Translations under genes and position numbers: made by a program
The notes under the pieces: model-generated
Database searches by the model: none
Seen by the model: the letters and a program-made list of their open reading frames with translations, nothing else
What the model was told of the DNA's origin: nothing
Assembly: GCF_000143535.2 (NCBI RefSeq)
Contig: NC_037312.1
Span: forward strand, 1,922,001-1,986,000
DNA from: Botrytis cinerea B05.10
Taxonomy: Eukaryota; Ascomycota; Leotiomycetes; Helotiales; Sclerotiniaceae
Length of the DNA stretch: 64,000 bases
Reading direction: 5' to 3'
In this document: one piece after another, positions 12,024-22,935 of the stretch
Numbering within the stretch: position 1 is the stretch's first letter
Layout: each line of letters starts with the position of its first letter

Positions 12024-14054
12024 TGTTGGGGATTGGATTGTGTGGGGTTAAGATTGGATGGGATAGGATATGATGAAGGTATTGAACTGTGTTGATGATA
12101 GAGATCTGTGAAGGTGTTGCTGTTGTTGTTGCTGTTGTTGTTGATGATGAGATATGTATTATGGCTCGAGAATCTGTATGTTATATACACTTCTTGAGTA
12201 CCAACACATCCACTTCGCCGACGTTATCCATCCGGACTGGCCCTCGTTCGCGATGCAATTAATTCCAGGTAGAAATATCGAACGTTATTTTTACGTAGTC
12301 TTTTATTTATTTCGGTTGATCTGGACTATGTGGTCGGTCTCGCTACCATCCACGAGGAGGACAGAAATCTCATAGACTACAGAGACCTACCTTGTGGTCG
12401 GCCCGTAATCGAGAGCATTGGTGTTAGATTGCTCTATTAGTTTAGCTGGCGGTCGTTTCTGCGCCTTTTTATCATCCCTATCTGCTATATATAGTATATC
12501 TCAACTTCCAGCTCAGCATCTATTGGTTGTTGCCTGGGTGCAAATGGCGAGCTTTGAGGACTGACTTGCATTCAGTATTCATAATGCCTTTATCCTTTAG
12601 TGCAGTCAGTCTTGTGCTTTGAGAGGGTTTGACTGCTTTGCTACTTTATGTTCGATATGAATAGGGATATTTGATGGTATGACAAGTTATGTACTGTGGA
12701 TTATGATGAGAATAAAGTGACAGTTCTCCTTTCTAGAGTCTATTAGCTATTTGGAGTCTGGGTGGATTTCTAGATAAGTACCCAAGCGAATATGAGTATG
12801 TAGAGTGAATTCAAATACCAAACACGAACAAGAAAGATGATATGTTCAGTGTACACACATAAGCTAAGAATCGAAACCTCTTGTCATGGTTTTCCCAACC
12901 CCTTGCCCCCTTCCATCTTCCATTTTCCATCTACTACTTAATTCCCAACTCTCGCTTCTTCAATCGTTTAAAACACTGTAACTTACACCGCACCTAATTA
13001 ACCATAATGCTCTCAGCCCGAATCAGAAGAAAAAAAAGAACCTCCATCCAACTACACAGCAAACTATACTTCGTTCACCATTCGAAGCATAAAAATTATC
13101 CTAAATTCCATTTCCATAATTATCAAGGTATATCCCCACCCAACCAATTAACCAGATCCTTGTATGGATGTGTACCGACCCAGGCGACTTTTCCAGAGGC
13201 CTGCCGGTCAGCCAGACTAAACGGACCAAAATCTGGACCGTGGCACAGTATAGATGTTTAGGTGTAGGATTGAAGATTTCCAAGCGAGTCCTGCGAGAAA
13301 GGTCCAGAGGCCAACCAAGTGACCAGACCGAGAAAATTGCGAAATGTGGCGCAGTGTGAGGTCTGCAGATAATCTATATATAGATTGGTGGAAGGGAGGG
13401 AGTTATATAAGATACATAGATACCTTTCTATCAGTCCTTCTTGGTTTACTATCTCGTTCTGAATCTTGTATTACTCCTCATTTTTAATTCGTCACTTTCT
13501 TCGTCGGTATGTATCCTTCAAATTAACTGCTTGGTATACATATAACCTTCTTTTTTATACACCAATTCTTATTAGCTTATACACCTTCTTATTTGTTCAC
13601 TAGGTTGTTTATTTACCCCTCCTAAATTCACTATTCTACATACCCCTCTTTCCTTATTCACTAGTATTTAATTTTTACCCCTCCTCCTCGATTCACTATT
13701 ACGTGCACGTACACCCTCCCTCTTGATTGAATCAGGGTTATAGATACATACCTAACTCGGAATTTTTCAACTCGACAGGACCACAGGTAATAATGGGGCA
13801 AAAGATGATATGAGCATTTGTGCGATTCCAGTATACCATCGCGCGCCGTAACATCTATTTCCCATGCAAAATCTACAATCTTGCGCTACACCTCAACATC
13901 ACCTCATTTACCTCACTATCGTCCATATTCGAACGCAAAGCAATCCGATCCAAGATTCCATCTTCGCTAAACGCCTTGCTCAAAACACTCATCACTCAGC
14001 ATGTAGGTTCCTAAACCCAACATCCTCGTATCTAAACTAAGCTTTCGTCTCCGT
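12024..14054. other. Intergenic with possible untranslated leader
   Basis: No gene is well supported. Stretches at 13420-13760 are T/C-rich with GTATGT-like and ACAG-like signals, as in an untranslated leader. A 64-codon plus frame at 13820-14014 follows it and ends near a GTAGGT donor-like site, so a short unrecognised gene is possible there. Two imperfect copies of a CCAGAGGCC-containing segment start at about 13193 and 13314. Confidence 0.4.
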
Positions 14055-14740
14055 CTATATCTGTAAGAAGTTTGTTAACGCCTTGCAGGTAATGACTGGA
14101 GCAATTACCTGGTCGCTTTCAAAAAGAATCCGCATTCCCTTGATGCAATCTTTGAAAGCAGCCAGAAAAGCCAAAGCAGCCAATACCACCACCGGTTCTA
14201 GATTGTAAAATGAAGTCGAGTCGTTCCAGAATATATCTTCGTTCGGATTCAGATACCAAATTCGTGTCAATCTGGGTCGCTAGTAATGATATCTTCTAGA
14301 TGCTCGATATCATGGAGACGATATGGGTTCAGATTGAGCTGATAAATTTGCTGACAAAGTTCATTTCCAAGTATAATGAAGGCGCCGAGGAATATGGTAG
14401 TGACTAGGTCGAGCATAGTAGGCTTTACGCCGTCGTTATTAGATGAGTTCAATATCGACAATTGCTTGAGGTTGAAGCCAAGAACTCTAACATCTCTTCG
14501 GCCTTATACCCGGAAGAAAAGACCCTTATTTGTTGGCATAGCTGAAAACAATGACTCTTGACGCACATGTTCCAGGCTGTAACAGGGTGCGATTTCGTAT
14601 GTCTGCACTCGGATACCGATTGCGAAATATTCGATGGTAGCACGAGTGGATGACGGGACCTGTGTATCATGACAGGTATTCTTGTGTGAGGTTGAACAGA
14701 GTTTTGTACCGTTGATATCCACTTTAGGATCAAACATCAA
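14055..14740 (-). pseudogene. Frame-broken unknown ORF
   Basis: Three minus-strand segments look like one former gene. The first begins MMFDPKVDINGTKLC (14740) and is Cys/His-containing. After a possible intron comes a helical hydrophobic stretch (14461-14267, including FLGAFIILGNELCQQIY). The third (14270-14055, including VVVLAALAFLAAFKDCIKGM) continues in another frame with a direct overlap at 14267-14270, and no donor or acceptor explains the shift. I recognise no family. A decayed gene is the simplest reading; a missed intron or a sequencing indel is the alternative. The segment abuts the 3' end of the mitochondrial carrier gene. Confidence 0.35.
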
Positions 14741-14755
14741 CGCTAAGAGAACTAA

Positions 14756-15652
14756 TTAAGAGAAAGACTCATAAACACTCTGTGGTGCAAATATAGGATT
14801 CAACATCTTTGTCATAGCTTCCGCAGTTGTGAACAAAACACCACCACTAAACACAGTCCGTGATAATCTCATGACGGTTCCCCTCCAAAAAGCTTTCACG
14901 CCACCATCTTTTATTATACTCATCACAGCTTGAGTGGTTGTAGTCACTTTCGAAGATTGACTCCTCGTTTTGATTGTATCAAAAGGTTGTGTTGCCAAAG
15001 TTGTGATTAAGCCTGCTGCTGCCCCATTCACGAAATTCATGACAGTACTCTGCGGAATATCTTGCACCGCCTGAAAATCCTTGATAATGTTGTACGAACC
15101 CATTCTAAAAGAGGTTGCAGAAGCTTGTTTGAGAGTTGTACCAATGAAACCTCTATATAAACCAACAAATCCATCTTCTTTGAGAATGGTACGTATACAA
15201 TTCACTGTAGAATTATATTGCCTCGTGGTCCTGGCATCATCGATAAGCGCCGTTTTGATCCGTTCAGTAGGTGTGACTGCAAATATGCTGGCTGCAACTC
15301 CCGCTGCCATGCCTGCTAACATATTACGACCCGGAGATAGAACGCCAGTCTCCGGATTTCGAAAGACGTTTTTGATGCTGCCATACGAAGCAAATCGTAC
15401 AGCATCTTTTGCAATAGATCCAAATACCAATGCGCCACATCCCTTATACAAAGCTCTAATACTTTCTTGTTGGTATACTTGTAGAACAATCTGAAATGGA
15501 TTCCGGGGTAACTTAGATGGACCAGAATGCAGTTGTACTCGTGTTTTGGCAAACTCCATTGGGTATGTAAGAGCCCCTTCTACTCCTCCGGCAATTCCAC
15601 CAGACAGTAAAGATACGATCGGCGGTGTCGATGCGTTCCCGTGACCACTCAT
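14756..15652 (-). CDS. Mitochondrial tricarboxylate/citrate-type carrier
   Basis: A single-exon 298-residue protein with the three-fold mitochondrial carrier architecture. The signature Px(D/E)xx(K/R) motifs are PMEFAK near residue 31, PTERIK near 128 and PFDTIK near 223, each ending the first helix of a repeat, with Gly-rich GGIAGG-type helices between. Length is normal for the SLC25 family. The motif text, especially TPTERIKTALIDD, is most like the yeast citrate/tricarboxylate transporter Ctp1 and its relatives, so inner-membrane exchange of citrate or related acids is likely. The exact substrate cannot be read from sequence. The start follows an AT-rich upstream region and has no competing upstream ATG in frame. 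Confidence 0.92.
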   Translation of the reverse strand: MSGHGNASTPPIVSLLSGGIAGGVEGALTYPMEFAKTRVQLHSGPSKLPRNPFQIVLQVYQQESIRALYKGCGALVFGSIAKDAVRFASYGSIKNVFRNPETGVLSPGRNMLAGMAAGVAASIFAVTPTERIKTALIDDARTTRQYNSTVNCIRTILKEDGFVGLYRGFIGTTLKQASATSFRMGSYNIIKDFQAVQDIPQSTVMNFVNGAAAGLITTLATQPFDTIKTRSQSSKVTTTTQAVMSIIKDGGVKAFWRGTVMRLSRTVFSGGVLFTTAEAMTKMLNPIFAPQSVYESFS

Positions 15653-16233
15653 TGTAAAAGTTCGTATTAGTTACTGTAATAACGAGCAAGAATCCAACAT
15701 GAAAGGGGGATCCCAAACAAGTGTACAGCCAATGACTATTCTTTTATAATTAATAATTTAGTTTCCTTCCACCGTACCAAGGTACTGTTTCCGAAACTTC
15801 AATCTATGACGTCTTAGCTTCTCGGTTCTTATTTGTCAACCTCACTGGTAGATCGGCAGTCGGTATTGTAAAGCGTTCGCCTAAACTTGCCGAAGCCGAC
15901 GATATTGTGAATTGATTATTGTAGATTCTTCATTGTTGAATCTTTGGTGGAACAATAATAGCAATATAGTGTCTCTATTTTTTGGTGCCAGTGCACACTC
16001 GCTGATCATCCTGACATTAACGCAAAGCCGCCAACATCATATATACAGTACATAATAGACCAAGAGCAAAAAGTCTAGCTAACTACCTGGGTATTATTTG
16101 TAGGGGACAGCACGCGAAGTGCTCACAGTAGCAAATCCATTATTTCCCTTTATAAGCTGCGTCTGTCATGCTTCAGACTGAACGCCTCGAAACTCCTCGA
16201 GCTACCTAAGATCCACCCAAAAGCAAACGATTA
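15653..16233. other. Intergenic, no gene seen
   Basis: The 580-bp gap between the carrier start and the 3' end of the FHA-kinase gene holds the carrier promoter. No coding signal is visible. Confidence 0.5.
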
Positions 16234-18582
16234 TCAAGCTTCCATAGATCTTTCTTTTCTGACAATGCTAATCTCATCCTTGAAAGCCTTGGCCGAACAA
16301 AACTTCGATACACGCTGTGATGCAGTATCGTGAATTTCCTGATTGGCCGGATTTGTTTCTTTTCTGACTCTTACATAATTCGAGGTGTTTGAATGAGCAT
16401 CACTAGCTGTGCTAGAGAATGCAAGACGACTTTGCGAATCTTCTATCACTTTCTGCTTCACTTTCAGTCTACTCGAATTATCTTTAGAAGATGACGTCTC
16501 ATAACCGGGCCTACTACTGCTTCCTGTTTGTCTGTTCATTGAAACTGTGGAGCTTCCAAACAAATCAATTCCAGTAACCGATTTCACTTGAACGTTGTTC
16601 TTGCTCCTGGGAATACCTCTAGAATCGTTCTGTTGTGGCTCTGAATTCACGAATGCTACTCCAGTTTCTTTAAGATCATCAAGTATACGTCTGCGTTTCG
16701 CCACCTGTGGAGATCTTGATTGTAGATGTCGGTCAAGATTGAAGTAGGGCGACATGGAAGTATCAGGCAAGCGCTTTCGACGACCTGAGCTTGTAACCTC
16801 TGTTGTAGGCACGGTATATCCAGGCAGATATTCAAGAATGTCGTCATCATCTCGTGGTTTCCAGAACTTTGTGACTCGCTCATATGCCTGCTCTATCGCG
16901 TCGGAAACCGGAGGTTTTTTGTACCATGGATGATTTACTGCTTGAACAGCACTCATACGTTGACTTGCATCACTAGCCAAAAGACCGCGCAGGAATGATC
17001 GAACTCTTCGATGAAGATAAGACCACTTGCTTGCTACCTCTTTTTCATCGGATGAAAGAAAGTTCTTAGCAGCTTGAATTTCTTCCAGCTGGGACAATCG
17101 GCCTCGAGGAATCGAACTTTCACCAGTGAGCAAACTCCATGTCAATATTCCAAATGACCACATGTCTGCAGCTGTCGTATAGCCACGAGTTATATCAGGA
17201 CCAATGATTTCGCTATCATCAATCAGTACCATTACTCGTTACATGTTGTTTTTGAAAGATATACTTACGGTGCAACGTAACCCTCTGTCCCCACTGAAGA
17301 AAAGAGTCTGCCGGTTGTTTTTTCCGTATAATTAGCAAGGCCAAAGTCTGTGAGAATTACTCGAGAGCCGACATCGGTATTTGTAATGAGAATGTTTTCC
17401 ATTTTAACATCTCTATGTGCAATTCCTTTCGAGTGGAGATATTCCAGAGCCAGAGCGATTTGTCGCGTAATAAGGCGAGCGTGGGCGTCTTCAAGCTTAT
17501 TATCGCAAGAATCGAAGTATGTGTATAAGTCTCCTGCTGCAGCAAGCTCTGTAAACATATACAACCTCTCGTTCGAAAGGAAGGCCCTCTCAATGCGGAT
17601 GATATTTGGCTACTGATTATTAGTCTTGGCCATTTGAATACATAGGCGGACGAATCAGTGAGCTTGTCACAACTTACATGATTCAGTTTAGACAGTATGT
17701 TAACTTCTCGTAGGTGTGATTTCCTCGCCAAATCGGTATCATATTGCTGACTTGATCCCGTAGAACCATCGGAGCTGGAGTGCGCACGTCTTGAGGGGCT
17801 TACTTTGATTACTTTACATGCTACCTGCTTCGAGCTGCTAGCATTTTTGGCAAGAAAGACCTCTCCAGCAATACCACTGCCAAGAACATGGTTGGAAATG
17901 GTGTATCGATCTTTGAAATACTATAAATCTATTGGTCAACATAAAATACATACCAGGAGAAAATAATGGCATTAATACCTTGATTTCGATATCAGGCAAA
18001 GGCATATGCGATGTCATTCTTGATTTTGGTTGGTGAAATTGAAACTTCCAATCGGGTCGGATCTCAATCGAATCACCTTCAACAAGAAGATGTCCAATTC
18101 TTTCATTACCAGCTATACCAATCAATGTATTGTTCACATAGGTACCATTCCTGGACTCAAGATCTTCGCAATAAATTGAAGGTGGGTACTCATCCAGCTT
18201 TTCCGTATCATATATAATGGTGTAGATGCGAAAGTGTTGTTTGGAGACAAGCACACTATCAATGGAGAAATCACTAAACCATTAGCAGGCTACAGATTGA
18301 GTGAACAAATTGCATACCATTTCGTCTCTCTTCCCACATGAAGATAGCCTTTGGCAAGAATAGGAATTGCTGTAAACTCTACATTAGATCACGAAGACTG
18401 GTGAGATAAGAGGCTCACGAACTGAGCTTTTGACCAGTCTGTGCATGCTCATAACTGAGCGATGCGATAATATTGCTATCGAGGACATGGCTATTCCCTT
18501 CATGAGTTCCCATGAGGGATTGATCAATGTTCTCACGATAGTCTTGACCACCGAGTTCACAATCCAATCCCGGTGCTTCCAT
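16234..18582 (-). CDS. FHA-domain Ser/Thr kinase, RAD53/CHK2 family
   Basis: Six exons: 18582-18423, 18378-18318, 18273-17979, 17920-17678, 17609-17269 and 17212-16234. They give 692 residues. An FHA domain covers about residues 60-150 (GYLHVGRET, SKQHFRIY, SRNGTYVN), followed by a CAMK-like kinase domain from about 172. The kinase has the Gly loop (GSGIAGEVFLAK, 186-197), VACK Lys208, HRDVKMEN Asp320, DFG 341-343 and APE 366-368, so it looks active. The C-terminal ~270 residues are Ser/Asn-rich. FHA-kinases of this layout (Rad53, Dun1, Mek1, Neurospora PRD-4) act in DNA-damage or meiotic checkpoints; which one this is remains open. The exon 1/2 junction needs a GTTCGT donor at 18422; the better-looking GTGAGC four bases on breaks the frame. 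All other junctions are canonical. Confidence 0.85.
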
Positions 18583-19015
18583 TGTGACGCTAAGATATTG
18601 GTGATGGATTGGAGACAAATTGTGGAAATTGTGAAGAGATGAGAAAGTTAGAGAGAAAGTAGAGAGAAAATGAAGTGGTAATGTATATACGAAAAAAGGT
18701 ATGAAATTGGATGATGTCGGTCAAGTCAAATAAGCATAGATAATGCTCAACGAATGTGCAATTCGCATCACCTTAGGAGAGATGGTGGATATCAAAATGA
18801 CCGTGAGTAAGTAAATGGTAGAACATGTACAGGCGGGAGTAGTAAAAGATGAAATTGTGACTTATTAGTTAGATAATGCTTCATCGAAGGCCATCTTCAT
18901 CACCTGGTATATAACTTGTAGCTTTTCTTATTTCTTGACGTATCGCATCACCTTGCTTCTTTTGAGAGAAGTGAAGGAACGAAGGGGGCAGCCACATGCA
19001 ACTCCGTGTTCGTCA

Positions 19016-19023
19016 TCACGTGA
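19016..19023. promoter_or_regulatory. TCACGTGA palindrome upstream of kinase and RPL41
   Basis: A perfect TCACGTGA palindrome sits about 430 bp upstream of the FHA-kinase start and 1.1 kb upstream of RPL41. Possible Cbf1-type bHLH site, from motif only. Confidence 0.35.
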
Positions 19024-19469
19024 CCGACAGACGACCTCCGTCAACGAACTGCCTCCTATCCTTGGGAGGCTGCGAGTTCTATGTAATCTCAGGCCGAATA
19101 CATTTTGGGAGGCTTGAGTGAGGTTTGAATGCAATTCTGGGATGATAGAAACATGTATATTGAAATTTCCTTCCATTGCAACTGGTACCAACCTTGCGAC
19201 ACCTGGACCTTACTGGCGAATCCCCCATGGCAAAATACCTGATGGTGTTATGCCAACATCGATGAGATCTCTGTTGGTTTAGAATGTGTTACTCATTGAA
19301 ACGTTTGATTTGAAAGCTCCCCAATAGGCCCCTTGAAAACTTAGACGTATCGAGGTCAAGTGTCATACTTTTTGAGCATTTATAGATATTCTTGCCAGAT
19401 ATTGAGGGTACCTTGAGTGTGTATAAATAATGGTATTGTACATCGAAAGTGTTTCGAATCTTTGTATTG

Positions 19470-19760
19470 ATATTAGATATTGAAAGTACATTGAATATTT
19501 ATATGGAAATCGGGCAACGAGGGTGCTGTGAATGCTTATATTGATACGGAAGATTGGGATGCTTTAAATACTTGTAACGATGTTAGATATTAAGAGGCTT
19601 TGAATGCTTATATTGATATAAAAGATTGAAATACTTTAAATACTTATAACAATGTTAGATATTAAGAGACTTTGAATGCTTATATTGATATAAAAGATTA
19701 ATAAGATACCTTGAATACCTACCACAATATTAGACGTTAAATGTTTATTATATTGATATT
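19470..19760. repeat. Degenerate ~72-bp tandem repeat
   Basis: Units containing GTTAGATATTAAGAG, then TTTGAATGCTTATATTGATA, recur with starts near 19582 and 19654 (72 bp apart, nearly identical). More diverged copies start near 19472 and 19729. The copies are very AT-rich and lie in the kinase/RPL41 intergenic region. Confidence 0.8.
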
Positions 19761-20098
19761 AGAGATTGAGAGGTGTGTAATGATTTTTGAGATCAACAAG
19801 TGGCTTCAAATCCTTATGATTATTGTCTACTGAGCATCATATTGGAAGCTATAGGAACACGTTGGAACCCTCTACATACATATCTACCTAGTAATTTTCC
19901 TCTAGTCGGGCCCGACCAGGTAAAGGAATCTACATTGGGCATCTTGGGAACAGGTGGGTAATCATGTGACTAGCCCTAATCAGTCATAATACGCTAAATT
20001 AGCTCGAAAATTAAGCGAGTATCAACACCCATATTTCGAGCTTCAATCAACGGAATTGACTTCTCCTCTTCACCATCTTCATACAACTCACATTGAAA

Positions 20099-20473
20099 AT
20101 GTAAGTTGAAATCCATCCATTTTACCCTCAATGGCTATTCACAGTGCATCATATGCTTATTGAAAGCATTTGAATCATTGCAATCGTCAAATTTCCCCTC
20201 ATTTTCACAAGATTGGATTTTTACCCCTCGTCTCCATTTCCATCACTTCCACATCAACATCTTCAAGTATCTGTAACTGACAAACATCTTCAGGAGAGCC
20301 AAGTGGAGAAAGAAGCGCACTAGGCGCTTGAAGCGTAAGCGCCGCAAGACTCGTGCCCGATCGTAAGTTTTCACCTTCCTGTTGCTCCAGAGCGAAGATT
20401 TGCTTTTCAGCGGTCTTTGTTGTGGGGCCGAATTTCTTTGTTGAACATCTACTGATTCCTCTATAGCAAGTAA
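20099..20473 (+). CDS. RPL41: 60S ribosomal protein L41 (eL41)
   Basis: Three exons, 20099-20100, 20294-20362 and 20467-20473, encode a 25-residue protein, among the smallest known in eukaryotes. It begins MRAKWRKKRTRR and ends in SK, which is the highly conserved Arg/Lys-rich eL41 sequence, a single basic helix on the ribosome. The initiation codon itself is split: the first coding exon is only the AT, and the G is the first base of exon 2 (AAAAT|GTAAGT...TTCAG|GAGAGCC). The last exon carries one base of the Ser codon plus AAG TAA. Introns are 193 and 104 nt with canonical ends. The pyrimidine-rich leader upstream fits a ribosomal-protein gene. Ordinary ORF searches miss it because no uninterrupted frame exists. 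Confidence 0.92.
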
Positions 20474-21451
20474 ACAACTCAAAACAACTCGATCTCGATA
20501 CCCCTTACCTCTCGATTCATAACATCATGACGACTTAAACTCTTTTCGAATGCGCCATTTCTCGCATTAAACGTCTTCGCCTTTTTCAGCATTTCAGTAT
20601 TCACCAACAAGTTCGGAGTTCGCGCTTCGTTCATCGGCGGCTGGGTGTTCAAGGAAAGATCAGTTTGATGACGCGCACTCGTTAGCATGTGGTGGGAAGC
20701 TTTGGAGGAAGCAGGATCGGTCAACAATGCAACGTCGATTTGTTCATTGAGGGTTTATGAACCAATATGTCATGGGAAAGAAGCTGCCTCTGATGCTAAA
20801 TGCCTCTATGACTACCAACCCGATAGGAATGAATAAGAAAAAAAGAAGTTCTTCTTCACTGATGTCATCTTTGCACCATGTGAATTGCACTGAGAGTGAT
20901 ATTGATGTCTATGATGCTACTCTAGTCAAAATGCTTGCTGTCGTATTCCAAAGCTAGTGTTGTGATGTGCTTCAAGCTTCCCCGCATGTAATATAATTCC
21001 TTCCCCAGATGTATGGCAACGCAATGGAGTGTCAGAGTGTCAATTGTCATCAAATCTATCTCCCCCCACTTCGCTCTCGAGGCTCAGAATGCAAAATACC
21101 TGTTGCACTTTTCGAATTGTCTTAAAATCTACTTTCCGCTACCTCTGTCGATGACAGCATACCTGCCTACCCACCCACCCAGGTATATAGATAAATGAAG
21201 ATACGATTGACCAGAATCACTGTGCGCCTCACACATTGGACAAGCTTGAAAGTTGCATATGACCAGCTCAACACAGCCCCGCTCATTGGTCAAGCCACCA
21301 CCTTCTCAGCCTTGTCTGTTTTTAGCCAAATGTCGGGAAAAAAGTTTCCAATCGCCGATCCATCCAAAAATTTATTTGCTTTGCGACAGAACAGAAGCTT
21401 GTAGACCCGGCGCCTTCAAACAACCTGCCTAGGCTTTACTTTAATCACGAA
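20474..21451. other. Intergenic RPL41-RPA49
   Basis: The RPL41 3' flank and RPA49 promoter. An 82-codon minus-strand frame (20727-20479) is open but has no upstream ATG and no known features. It could be a terminal exon of something unrecognised; I do not call it. Confidence 0.45.
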
Positions 21452-22935
21452 ATGGCGGATCACATTGAGAAAAGTAAGAAGCGAAAGAAGAATGCCGATG
21501 GTTCCTCGAGACCCAGCAAAAAAGTGGCAATCGAAGAAGACAGAAATGTTCAGATTTCTTTAAAAGATGGTGATGAATGGGCACCTGTAATTGGTATGTT
21601 TCCAAGTTAAGACCAGGAGAATACTAAAATCACAAAACGAGTTTTCGAGATCATGAAAGGTTGACTCTTTATAGCATCCACTCCTGGACTTGCTATGCCG
21701 GCATCCATATCTCTTCAGCCATTCACAAAACCTCGCAAGAATGCCCCTCAACGACCAGGACGAAGTGGAGCAATTGCTACAAAAGAAGTCCTTCTCCATT
21801 CCTCAGAACATCCGAAGCTTGACTATACTGCGCGAGAGGAAGAAGCGGGTGAGTCTGATACATTATTGAAGCATTATGTTGGTGTGTACGATCCAAAGAC
21901 TGGAAAATTAGAGGTTATGGAGGCGCGAAAGATGGTGGTTCGTGGGAGCGTTAGAGCACACCAAGCTACGGAGGCTGAATTTGCCAAACATGTAGGTCTA
22001 TTTCTAAGTAATCTCAGAGCCAATGCTAATACTACTCGCTGTAGACTATTCGAGAGCTCCGCAATGACCTTGGAGAGACTTTCGGTACTAAGAAAGCGAA
22101 GAAAGCCATTGCTTCCGTTACTGAGAATGCCATCTCAGCGAACAGAGGCTCCAGATTACTTGCGGATGGTGCCAAGCCAGCGAAGTTGGATGCTGCAAAA
22201 TCTGCCATCATTGCATCCATGGCAGAAGCCACATCTGGGATGGCATCTAGAAAAGATCTCGAGGAACAAGCAGATGCAGCCAAACCACGACCAAAAGCAG
22301 ACCTTACCGCGAAAGATATCAAGGATGTGTATACGGTGGATAGCCTCATTGGAAGCGATATTTTCAAGTCTGTACCTGTTTTGGAGTGGGAACAATCAGT
22401 CAAAGCAAAGAAGAACATTACGACCAACTCGAGATATGTGTCGGCCAGAATCGTCTCTGCAGCTACCGCAGGCGTTAATAAGCTCAGAGTCTTACGATAC
22501 CTCCTTCTTTTGTTAGATTTGCACATGGCTTCTCGACCAATGCGAGGTGGAAGAATGTTACCCAAGCGCGACGAAATGAAAACGAAGTTGGGTGACAATA
22601 TACCGCAATCCGTCATTGAAGATGTACGACGCAAATATTCGGACGCTGGAGTCATGTCAAAATTCAAGTCTGATCTCCTCATCACCCACGCATGTGCATT
22701 AGCATGTTTGGTTGATAATTACGAAGTTGATCTGTATGATCTTCAGCTGGATTTGAAATTGGAGACAAAGGAGATGACTCAATATTTCAAGGAGATTGGT
22801 GCGAGGGTTGTTGGGCTTCCGGAGGCTAGGAGGAAGGCATTGGATTTGGACAAGGCGACTGCCGCACAAAGGAGGACAGCGAAGCTGAAGTTGCCATTAG
22901 ATTTCCCAAGAGTGCCATTTGGAAGGAGGGGATAG
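21452..22935 (+). CDS. RPA49: DNA-directed RNA polymerase I subunit RPA49
   Basis: Exons 21452-21593, 21675-21991 and 22045-22935 join in frame to 449 residues, typical for A49. The N-terminus is Lys-rich (MADHIEKSKKRKKN). The dimerisation region, which pairs with A34.5, is in exons 1-2 (GLAMPASISLQPF, LLHSSEHPKLDYTA, HYVGVYDPKTGKLEVM). The C-terminal tandem winged-helix region is in exon 3 (DNIPQSVIEDVRRKYSD, SDLLITHACALACLVD, LPLDFPRVPFGRRG). A49 works in the nucleolus in rRNA gene transcription, aiding initiation and elongation in a TFIIE/TFIIF-like manner. The start is supported by the immediate basic N-terminus and a short AT-rich leader. All splice sites are GT-AG. Confidence 0.93.

Larger units (their letters stand above)
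18583..20098. promoter_or_regulatory. Divergent intergenic region, kinase/RPL41
   Basis: About 1.5 kb between two divergent starts. It includes a perfect TCACGTGA site at 19016-19023, the degenerate tandem repeat at 19470-19760, and a pyrimidine-rich leader (TTCTCCTCTTCACCATCTTC, about 20061-20080) just before the RPL41 start, as expected for a ribosomal-protein gene. No protein gene is visible. Confidence 0.5.

Noticed and set aside
18378..18419. GTGAGC donor for exon 1 of the FHA kinase
   Set aside because: It is the better consensus match, but no acceptor nearby keeps the FHA frame; the GTTCGT donor four bases upstream does.
20101..20293. snoRNA in the RPL41 intron
   Set aside because: No RTGATGA C box paired with a CTGA D box at suitable distance was found.
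22032..22685. 217-codon minus-strand ORF
   Set aside because: Antisense to RPA49 exon 3, which has clear family text on the other strand.
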